A stretch of 64,000 nt of DNA from Peronospora farinosa (Eukaryota > Oomycota > Peronosporomycetes > Peronosporales > Peronosporaceae), in NCBI GenBank assembly GCA_947646735.1, contig CANTFK010000182.1, positions 434,001-498,000 of the forward strand. The letters run 5' to 3'. The notes beneath the pieces are model-generated. The model made no database searches and was not told where the DNA came from. It saw only the letters and a program-made list of their open reading frames with translations. Of this stretch, positions 55,541 through 64,000 are shown one piece after another. How positions within the stretch are numbered: position 1 is the stretch's first letter; every line of letters begins with the position of its first letter. The position numbers and the translations under genes were made by a program.

Positions 55541-56224
55541 ATTCGTGTTGCTCATTAAACACCCGATAGGTGCATCTTTGGTGGAAGGCAGCTGTCTATT
55601 TACCGTTATGGTTTACAAGATTTCTTAAAAGTCTGCCGGTTGACAATAGGGTCTTCCAACATTTACGTTGCTAGACGGAGGTAAAAGCCATTGCTCACAT
55701 CCCTATCTCTTTGTTGATCCTAGATAGTGACCGCTCGGAGTTGCGACGAAGGCAGCTATCCTGCTTATGGATACTGCGGTTCCGCTGAATCCAGTGCGTA
55801 GTTCGTAGACGAAGCAAGCTATTCACCATATTATTTCCAGGCCCCGCCAACGATGTCAGCGCTGTCTGAGAACACGTGCGTGATAGTGGCTCGCAGTCTC
55901 GGAGGTAGCTCCGGTGCCAAACGCGATAATGCTGCTTGTTTGTACAAGACCATTTGCTTTTTGCGGATGATACCTCCGGTCGTATCCACTAGGAATATAC
56001 TGGATATGTAGGAGTCCTACCCTATATATCCTCTGGGACTACGACGGTGCGTCTACCTTCGCGTTGCCCGGCGAAATTGAAGTTGAGACTCACAAAGCTC
56101 CGCAACCTCGACACCCTGAGAAGAGGGGCACGGCGACAGCTGTTGTCATTCCCACCTGATTCCTGCTATTCTACGTCAGCCTTTAAGTCGCTAGCCCTGT
56201 CCCCGAGCGCGATCCCAGGCGCAC

Positions 56225-56262
56225 GAAGCGAACTTGCCTAGAACGTGACTTGATCGGATGCG
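56225..56262 (-). repeat. dispersed repeat core, copy 2
   Basis: On the minus strand reads 'gtcacgttctaggcaagttc' then 'gcttcgtg', matching the cores near 8865 and 60620. Confidence 0.5.
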
Positions 56263-56799
56263 TCAGCGGCTCATCGGGAATGATCGGAGTGGTGCCAGGC
56301 GCGAAGAGCGTCTAGTACCACTCTATCATTCCGCTCTGGCTGCACCCCGGGCTGGATACCCGATTCCACGTGCTCTTTGTGGAGTGTCCCTGAAGCTTGA
56401 CGTCTCGAGCCAGGAGACTGAGCCAGCGAGGAGAAGACGGATGTAGTTTGGGTATAAGTATACAGATATCGTGTAGTCATAAGCACTATCTCAATGTTCT
56501 GATTTATCATATTATATATATATATATATCGGAGGGAGACCTGTACTAAGTGTTACCTGCGCATCACTTCGAAAATAATGAATCTGCGAATGTTTGCTCA
56601 TCCACCAGCCGAGATCGTTCACAAATCGCTTAACTACATCCCAATCTTTACGGCGTCTAGAAGCGAGATTTAGTAGATACAACGACTCACAGTCGGAGCC
56701 GACCACCAAAGAATAAATACTGACCTGTTGAACGCAGTTCATATAATTTAGGCATACAATTCATTTCACTTCAGCGTGTCGACCTAATTGACGTTGTTT

Positions 56800-56960
56800 T
56801 CGGCGTTCCGTGCCGTTGCATTTAGTAGTAAGCAGACCACTTGCTGTGATCTGCCCACACAGTCTCCTTATCACTTTGTTGACAGGCTTGAGCAGCCAAT
56901 CAAGCTTCTTCATCTGACTAGAAAACACGCCTTTGCGGTACGGCTTGAGGCCATATATCT
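56800..56960 (-). pseudogene. START-family linker scrap
   Basis: The minus strand encodes 'VFSSQMKKLDWLLKPVNKV', matching the conserved 'CGQMKKLTWMLQ' linker between START domain and zinc finger. Neither domain is recognisable around it. Together with the relic at 54.4-55.5 kb it suggests further decayed copies at this edge of the cluster. Confidence 0.4.
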
Positions 56961-57751
56961 ACGAGAGGATCTGGCGGAATTCGCTCCAGATCTTGTCGTC
57001 CGCGATCTTGTCGGCTTTGTAGGTGGTTTCAATACGCATGGGCCATGTTGCATCTGATTCCGACTGTCATCACTCCGCACCCTAACCGTGAAAAACTAAA
57101 GGATTTACACTCTTGCGCAAGGAGTTTTTTGGTTCCCGAGTCGTGATCCAAGTATCTAAGTGAACAGAAGGTTATGCCGCACATACAGTACAAATGTTCG
57201 TGTACAAGAAATAATTGTATTATACTTCAGATTATGAAGGATGTATCAACTGTAAAACGCGGCACAGTACGCAGATGGATGGGCATACGGTGAATACATG
57301 TATGTTAACAAGGCCATCAGCTTTTACGCGATCAATTCCATCCTCAAGACACCGTCCATATAGGGAAAATTACTTATTGTTATCATCGTATTTATAAAGT
57401 CTTGGCAGCAAGTTTTTGACCCGGTCTACAGTAGTCATTAGCATTCAATCCCATGATAAATAAATCTGCAGATTCAACCTGCAGCATCATCTATCCCACG
57501 AGACAGTGCCCTGTTGCCAATCGCAAGCTGGAGGAGTGTTTGCAGACGCTTCTATTGGGGCACGAACCGGGCAACCAAGAATCACTGGGCTGCTGACAGG
57601 TTAAAGGATGTTCTATCATCCAGGTGTTTAATGAGCTTGAAACTTCTACACAAATCTTTGTAAGTTAAGTAATGCTGTACATTGTTATGACTGGATGTGA
57701 GTGTCATCTTTTTTTATTTCCAAGCATGGCATCGAAACTACTGTGCTTCTC

Positions 57752-57849
57752 TTATGATACCATAGACAGACTGCCGTACAGACGGACTATAAGGCAGTCC
57801 GTCAATTGTATCATAAAAGAAGCCATGCAGACCGTCTATAGTATCATAA
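57752..57849. repeat. foldback (MITE-like) repeat
   Basis: 57752-57816 is a near-palindrome with ends 'ttatgatac' and 'gtatcataa' and an internal 'gactgcc'/'ggcagtc' pair. A further inverted half-copy ('agaccgtctatagtatcata') follows to 57849. Non-coding. Confidence 0.7.
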
Positions 57850-58261
57850 AAAAAGCTTTACTGTATTCTGAACCGCTCATTCTGACGCGTGCGCGTCATG
57901 AACCATGTCTCAGGCATCACACATACAGTGAAGGTTTTGCCTCGTCTCGTTGCTCTAGTCTGGACGTACACACTCGTGCAAAACCGGTGCGAACAAAGCA
58001 GCTCGCGAATCAAACGACTAGATATCGGGATGATTTGCATTGTGTTGAGTACATAATACGATCTACGTATACCACAAAAAGGTACCACCGCTACAAGTTC
58101 AACTTGAGTTTCCGTCATAAGACGCACATTGTAAATGCCAGTGGAAGCCCATGGACCAATCAAGATTTTTATCACGGCACTGTTTTGTTTGCTCTCTACT
58201 TGACCATTTTCCAATTTCTCGTGTAGAAGCAACAATCACTCTCTAGGAACAATCAACAATC

Positions 58262-59650
58262 ATGTTCACTCGCGTTTCCTCTTTCGTTGACACAGTGTGG
58301 AGTGGCATTACGAAACCGTCGGATGACGACTACAATATTGTCACCACACCAACTGCAGGCAGAAGCTCTTCTCGCGCTGGTAAAGATTTTGCTGTGTCAC
58401 TAGCTCTCTTCCAGGCCCTGTGTCTTCTCTTTTTCGCACTCAAATTCAACATGCCCAGCCCCAAAAACAACGATGTCGACACGAAAAGCACTTTAAGCTA
58501 CTATGGCATGTACATGGACGTCCACGTCATGATCTACATTGGTTTTGGCTTTTTGATGACCTTTCTCCGCAAGTACAGCATGAGTGCAGTTTCGCTCAAC
58601 TTCCTCATTGCTGTCTTATCCCTTCAATGGGGCATCATCACGGTGACTATGAGTCACCAAATAATGGGAAACCATCACACGACTAAAATCCTCGACATCC
58701 CCACGATGATTAACGGTGATTTTGCTGCTGGTGCTGTGCTTATTAGCTTTGGAGCTGTCTTGGGTAAAGCTACACCCACTCAGCTCGTCTGGATGACTTT
58801 TTTTGAAATCATCTTTTACTCCATTAACGAGTACATTGTTCTCGAGGAACTAAAAGCGACCGATGCCGGTGGATCTATGGTCATTCACACTTTTGGTGCA
58901 TTTTTTGGACTAGCAGTGACCATTGCACTTGGCGTTCCGTCTTCTGATGAGCAAGTGCACAACACGTCTCGTTACGACTCGGACGTGTTTGCTATGATCG
59001 GTACGCTTTTCCTGTGGATGTACTGGCCGTCATTCAACTCGGCACTTGTCAACGAGGATGGCTTTCAGAAAGAGCGTGCTATCATGACGACTGTCTTCAG
59101 TATTGCGGCTTCATGTGCATCGGCCTTTGCTGCGACAAAGGTCTTGAGCTACTCCAAGAAATTTGACATGGTGCACCTACAGAATGCCACGCTAGCAGGT
59201 GGTGTTGCGAGTGGTACATGCTGCAACCTTGCCATCAGCCCAGCGGCTGCCATCACTGTAGGCCTAGTGGTTGGTATCGCCTCTGTCGTGGGTTACACCT
59301 TTGTGACTCCACGTCTAGAAATGATTATGCGAATGTCCGACACGTGCGGCATCTTAAACTTGCACGCAATGCCAGGTCTTGTGGGCGGATTAGCGGGTGC
59401 TCTGATCACTTTTACGGCTTCGGATGACTACTACGGAGATAGTTTGACTGACGTCTATGCAGCTCGTGCTTATCGCTCTGCTACTGCACAAGGCTGGTAC
59501 CAGCTACTTGCAATCGTGTCTTCGATGGGAATCGGTTCTGTTTCTGGCCTCATCGTTGGATTATTTCTACGATCCTCGTGGTTTCGCCAACACAAACACA
59601 AATACGACGACAAGGAGTGGTTCCACATGCCGGAGGTTTGCGAGGTTTAA
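58262..59650 (+). CDS. Rh-type ammonium transporter
   Basis: 462 residues, intronless, with about eleven or twelve membrane helices after a hydrophilic N-terminus of about 42 residues. Rh/Amt signatures are clear: 'YMDVHVMIYIGFGFLMTF' early, 'MVIHTFGAFFGLAVTIALG' with the first pore histidine (His209), 'NATLAGGVASG', and 'CGILNLHAMPGLVGGLAGA' with the second (His368). The twin-His pore conducts NH3/NH4+ across the plasma membrane. Features favour the Rhesus (Rh50-like) branch over classical Amt. The C-terminal tail is basic then acidic. An initiator-like 'atcactctc' lies about 30 nt upstream of the ATG. No lesions. Confidence 0.92.
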   Translation: MFTRVSSFVDTVWSGITKPSDDDYNIVTTPTAGRSSSRAGKDFAVSLALFQALCLLFFALKFNMPSPKNNDVDTKSTLSYYGMYMDVHVMIYIGFGFLMTFLRKYSMSAVSLNFLIAVLSLQWGIITVTMSHQIMGNHHTTKILDIPTMINGDFAAGAVLISFGAVLGKATPTQLVWMTFFEIIFYSINEYIVLEELKATDAGGSMVIHTFGAFFGLAVTIALGVPSSDEQVHNTSRYDSDVFAMIGTLFLWMYWPSFNSALVNEDGFQKERAIMTTVFSIAASCASAFAATKVLSYSKKFDMVHLQNATLAGGVASGTCCNLAISPAAAITVGLVVGIASVVGYTFVTPRLEMIMRMSDTCGILNLHAMPGLVGGLAGALITFTASDDYYGDSLTDVYAARAYRSATAQGWYQLLAIVSSMGIGSVSGLIVGLFLRSSWFRQHKHKYDDKEWFHMPEVCEV

Positions 59651-60619
59651 GGAGCTATTGCTCTTTGACGTGAGCAGTACAAAGTGGGCTGCTTTATATG
59701 TGGATTTGCGCGTGATTTTTTGCCCTGCAGATCGCTCTGAGCTTTCGAAAAAATCGCCTAGAACTCTGCCAACAAAGATCATAAGTAGTACAATAAAAGC
59801 TTTATTAATATGAATCGCCTTTGTATATCCCACCCATAAGAAAAAACATCGGACATCACACAGCGATGATTTGCAACAAGAAAGTAAGTCCTAGCAAAAT
59901 AATAAGTCGTAGGACATACATGCATCCGATAAATTGATACTGTTTATGTAATATACTGTAGTCATATTTCAATATACTCTCAGTAGTATATATTTCTTAT
60001 TCTTCACGTGCAGATTTGGTGGTGCCACAATATTAACAAGCTGAAATTATAAGGTGAAGCACTCCATTTTTACAGTCGCAGCAAACAATCTAGGCTGCTA
60101 CGGTGCGGGTCGGATAGAGCTCGTCTCCTTTGACATCGCAATATGCTTTAAAATCGTAAGCTGGTCGTCTTTAAATCAAGATCACTACGATAATGAATGG
60201 AGAGTGTGGACACTCTAAGATATAGTGGCGTCAGCTCCTTGGAGCCTATCACTGGGCTTGACCATTGTTTAATCAGGATTTACTTTTCCAACATTCAAAA
60301 AGCATTTCGACTCTTACACACATGTACGTACACCCAGGAGCATAAGGATGTTTAAGGAACTAACCGGTGGGATCACAGTCCTTGAATCTTGTTTTGTGCT
60401 ATCAATAAAAAAGCCCTTACTGCTGCAAGTCTGACGTACACATCAGCACGTTTCATCACTGGATTACCACAGTCGGCTTCCAATTACGGGGTTGACTCGA
60501 TCCTTAACTGAGGCTACGGGCAACGGCCATACTAATGGCAAGTACCGATCTACCCGCACCTATCTCAGTCACCGGCCAGCTCTGACTTATCATTGACACG
60601 CAGCTCCGGTTCTGGACAG

Positions 60620-60655
60620 GATCACGTTCTAGGGAAGTTTGCTTCGTGGGAACAA
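60620..60655 (+). repeat. dispersed repeat core, copy 3
   Basis: 'gatcacgttctagggaagtt' followed by 'tgcttcgtggg', matching the cores near 8865 and (inverted) 56225. The preceding 'cacgcagctccgg' is also shared with the first copy. Confidence 0.55.
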
Positions 60656-61651
60656 GCTGACAACTAGGAGGCAAAACGGAGATAGGCAGGAGCTTGTTGA
60701 TGCCTGTGTGGAGCGCTCGATCCTTTGTCAACGTGCCCCACGCCTCGAAACTTCGTGCCTATTGTTTTCCATCAGGCTTGCACGCTGCGCTGCCTCTTGT
60801 GGTGCGCGCAGCGGAAAGAAGGGACCCCCCTTTCGACCTTGGCCCCATGATGGGGAATATCCGCCCAAGGTAAGGGAATTGGTATGCTGCTTTTTGAAGC
60901 CTTATACGTTGTTGCTCTTAAGATTACGGCCAGCTTGTAACATCTTCAGCTACATCTGTCGCTAAATTGTTCTATACTTTGTTGTTGTTAAAGAGAAATC
61001 TTAGTGCTGTGAGATAGTTTTGGTTTTGCAGTAACCCAGTTACATATCGAATAATTACCTTTATATCATGGAGGTTGAGTTGCTTTGTAAGCTAAACATC
61101 GCCAATGCGTCTAAACCGCTGACGAATAAAGCTTCTGAAAATCATTTCTTGAAGGACAAACAGCAAAGGTGCTAATAAGTAGTCGATGTGATATGCGTAT
61201 ATGTAACGTTTTCAACCTCCTGCCACACTCCAAGAAGTTCACCCCAACGCCTGCTCATCGTCGCGCTCAGGGCTGCAAGATAGCAATAGTGGAGCACTTG
61301 CGCCGGCCGCCGCGAGTAAAAGTATATCACCGAGAGCCTCCGCGCCGCATGGGCGTTAGGCATTGTATCTTCTGTTCGTGAGACTCATGTCTTCAGAACG
61401 TGGCCAGCTGCCTATCGAAAGACGTCAACGACGTCGTTCGACTTCAATATAGTAGTGGCGCGCAGTGTTGTAAGGCAGATAATTGCGCTACGTTTTATAA
61501 CGGACTAGATTGCAAAAGATTCCTCTCGGGGCACACGTGCGCGACGTGGAAAGGATGATTCAGTAATTCTCTCGTAATTCACCGTGTCTTCTTCTTCAAG
61601 GTAATCCCATTAAGATACGCTGCAGTCAAGGGTGCGGCCAACCTTGCTTTA

Positions 61652-61764
61652 TGTAATATCGTGAAACGGGGTTACACGACGGTTTAAGAGCTATTGATGT
61701 TTATTCATTCGTCCGTGACGTAATTTTGAATATAATTATCTTACGATTGTGTAACCCTGTTACA
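61652..61764. repeat. short LTR-like scrap with inverted ends
   Basis: 113 bp running from 'tgtaatatcgtgaaacgggg' with 'ttacac' to 'gtgtaaccctgttaca', so both ends resemble the palindromic termini of the gypsy LTRs at 15.4 and 22.0 kb. No matching 5-bp duplication is seen. Possibly an internally deleted solo LTR. Confidence 0.5.
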
Positions 61765-62373
61765 TACTCGGGCGTCGCTAATGGTACACTTTCGCTTCCT
61801 ACTTTTGGATGGAAAGGTAGAGTGCTCATTCTTCCTGCCGTTACTATTTGCAATGTAATAGCGAAATCAGTAGATCGAGGGCAGTGGATCCAAGTTCGAA
61901 GCCAAATGATATATTCGTCTTGTATTTACGGCCGTGTCTCGGCATTAATGTGCTCCAAAATGGTGTCACAGATTGCCATGTCGATGTCTGGCTGCTACCG
62001 GCCGTCTTTTATAAGGCCATGCTGTCAGTGTTTGCTCAACTTGTACTAAGATCGCTCCGAAACAACCGTACTTGAACAAGGAACCGGCAATGCTAAACAG
62101 ACTTTGAATCTACCAGACATCCTGCAACCAGAAAGGTTAAATAGACCCGTCTTCCCTCTCTCTTTCACGGTTCACCTTGAAGCTTGTGCCTGCTTAATAC
62201 ATAGTTAAAGTACTTCTTTTCCTTGCTTCATTATCAGCCGAATAATTGTTGAGCACGATCTGATTGCAATTCCAATACAAGAAGATATCACGGCTGTTTA
62301 CGGTGATGCACATCGGTGCACTTCATTTCTAAATCTCTCGCTCGTGACGAAACGTTTCTGTTTAACTCTTACC

Positions 62374-62613
62374 ATGCACATGCGCACATTTCTCGTGCTG
62401 ACATTGGCCACCTTATCCTTGAGCTGCTTCAATGTTGCAGTGAGGCAAATTTGCTCGATTCCAACTGTTATACAAAGTCTTGATAGGATGGACAGATCTG
62501 CTATCCATGAAAAGCTCATGGTTGCTACAAGTAATCTGTCGAATACCTACTCGGGAATGGCATTCGTGAAGATTGCAAGCGCAACTTTTTTTTTGTTAAA
62601 AAACCTCAAATGA
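62374..62613 (+). pseudogene. effector-like relic: leader and promoter of the 7.4-kb secreted protein family
   Basis: The ATG at 62374 opens a leader 'MHMRTFLVLTLATLSLSCF' that closely matches 'MRMRTFFVLVLVTVCSSCV' of the gene at 7408-7929. The 60 nt upstream also align ('cttcatttctaaatctctcgc', '...ctgtttaactcttacc'), including the initiator-like core. After the leader the frame runs 57 more codons with no similarity to the intact protein, and the C-terminal anchor is missing. Either a pseudogene or a short secreted variant. Confidence 0.55.
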
Positions 62614-64000
62614 TATTACGAATAGGGGCAATTGGCCCTACGAACGAGCTTCTTAATACCATGCTGCTGTCATATCGACTACGCTCTCTGACTTTCCCGT
62701 TATTAGTAATTAAAGGTGGTAGTGAAGACGCCACAAAAGCAAACACCTGATAGTGCACTAGAAGAGCCCATTTCAATCTGGAGCAAAACAAGAACGTGGA
62801 ATAAAGCGTGTTTGATGCGATCTTTCTCCAACAACATGAATGAGATATTGATAGCCGAGCATTTTTCATTCAGCTCCAATTTTGCTAGATTACTGTACCC
62901 AGATAAGATATAATATTCTTTCTGGTCGTGGCATGTATGTTTCTTACAGCTATTACTTATCGATTACATGGAGATGGTGACCAATTTCGTATCCGTAATT
63001 CGTCCAGTCGCCGCGGCACCGCCCTTTTGTCACAACATCTCTCTCGTTAAAGATTATAAAAGATTTCGTGGCAGCTTTTGTATGGAAGCCGCCGATTTCT
63101 CCACCAACGTAGGAACAGAGAGATAAAAAAGTTTTGCCATCCGTTCATCACGACAGCATATCGATAAATTTGACTCGACGTAGAATGTTTTGTTGTAATG
63201 TTTGAAGCTCCTGCTGCTCCGAAATCCGGGGTAGACCCATGTGAAGTGTAACGATCGTCATGCGCCTTCAAAGTGTATCAGATCTCGACTTGCCGGCCTC
63301 TTGAAACATAAAAAAGATTGAACCTACAAGGGTGGATGAATCCATTATCTTCTTGTCTTGACCCTTGCACCACCAGCACGCCATTCGTTGCTCATATCAT
63401 ACATAAAGTCCTGGAAGAGGAAAATGAACCCGTATGACTCAGCTTACAAGTGCACTACATTGCAGCGGGACAACAACTTTTGGCAAAAGTTCTGACACCG
63501 ACAACACCAGCCTGTTGGCAGCAGTGCTGACGATGGATGTACAATAACCGCCTTGTTAATGCATATCCGATTGCTAACCCTTTCACAATCGTGAAACCGG
63601 GACGATGTCGGCAATTGCTTCCATGCCGTCAGCAAGCTTACGTTAGGCGAAAATGCATTACAAGTTTCAAGCTTACTAATTAAATCCTCGGCAATTGCGA
63701 CTGCAGAGAGCAGCAACGTTGTCTGCTTCGGCGATCACTCAGCACCTTCTAGCGCCGCGTGCTGTCGGCTGGAGAATGAACGTCAAGGTTTACTTTACCA
63801 GCTGTCAGCTGTTAAGGGCAGGTCCCCCTCTCTTTTCTCTCTTCGATGTTGTGCTTACCTCTTGGTCACTTCTCATTCATCTTATCACTCCACGTTGACG
63901 AAAACGTGATATTAGTTAGCGAAAAAACGATACCAAAGTTTGATCGACCTCATGCAGCTTCGATTCCCATTACCGGTAGGGTACTTTGCCAAGTTTGACT
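62614..64000. other. no recognised gene
   Basis: Frames here are short and uninformative, and no RNA or repeat was recognised up to the window end. Confidence 0.4.

Larger units (their letters stand above)
55541..58261. other. gene-poor stretch with gene scraps and foldback repeats
   Basis: Contains a START-family scrap near 56880-56950 (minus), a TA microsatellite at 56511-56530, an inverted copy of the dispersed repeat near 56225-56262, and a foldback repeat at 57752-57849. A minus-strand stretch near 55860-56010 reads as protein ('KQMVLYKQAALSRLAPELP') but I cannot assign it. Confidence 0.45.
59651..62373. other. gene-poor stretch with repeat and LTR scraps
   Basis: Holds a dispersed repeat copy near 60620-60655 and an LTR-like scrap at 61652-61764. 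The plus frame 61726-62049 overlaps the scrap and has no domain. No gene supported. Confidence 0.45.

Noticed and set aside
1..64000. CRISPR arrays, bacterial operons or phage modules
   Set aside because: No spaced direct-repeat arrays are present. Introns, gypsy/copia elements and Nup43, FUN14 and START genes show this is eukaryotic nuclear DNA.

Overview
The window looks like nuclear DNA of an oomycete, most likely a Phytophthora or downy-mildew relative. Reasons: intact genes are compact, with few, short GT-AG introns; several starts sit just behind a pyrimidine-rich 'TCATTCC/TCATTTC' initiator-like motif; there is a multigene family of START plus FYVE-like zinc-finger proteins; and the gene-poor spaces are filled with decayed Ty3/gypsy chromovirus and Ty1/copia elements. 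This is inference from gene content; no species can be named.

Layout. 1-2319: no recognised gene. 2320-6429: a FUN14-domain gene (minus) and a TLC/LAG1 ceramide-synthase-like gene (plus) are divergently arranged, followed by a five-exon Nup43-like WD40 gene whose first exon carries lesions. 7408-7929: a small secreted, C-terminally membrane-anchored protein (minus); a degraded paralogue with the same leader and proximal promoter lies at 62.3 kb. 10236-11585: an acyltransferase-3 family membrane protein (minus).

12.2-57 kb is a START/FYVE-like gene cluster. Six intact single-exon genes of 381-405 codons lie at 12187-13371(-), 23777-24946(+), 25276-26448(+), 28784-30001(-), 45013-46158(-) and 51016-52194(-). 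A relic at about 54401-55540(-) and a scrap near 56.9 kb follow. The cluster is split by retroelements. 15391-21999 is a composite gypsy block bounded by two nearly identical LTRs in inverted orientation. 31429-37907 is a decayed gypsy chromovirus with an antisense ORF relic between pol and the 3' LTR. 38460-44718 is a decayed copia element with its own LTRs and a nested solo LTR with a 5-bp target duplication. A microsomal-type cytochrome P450 (47102-48742, plus) sits between the last START genes.

58262-59650 is an intact Rh-type ammonium transporter. The rest to 64000 is gene-poor, with LTR scraps, a dispersed repeat and the effector-like relic.

Functionally the intact genes point to membrane and lipid biology (ceramide synthase-like, FUN14, acyltransferase-3, START lipid-binding proteins, P450) and ammonium transport. 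They do not form one pathway that the sequence can prove. The most notable structure is the START/zinc-finger array: a variant finger with the four CxxC pairs of FYVE but without its R(R/K)HHCR signature, with truncated relics at one edge.
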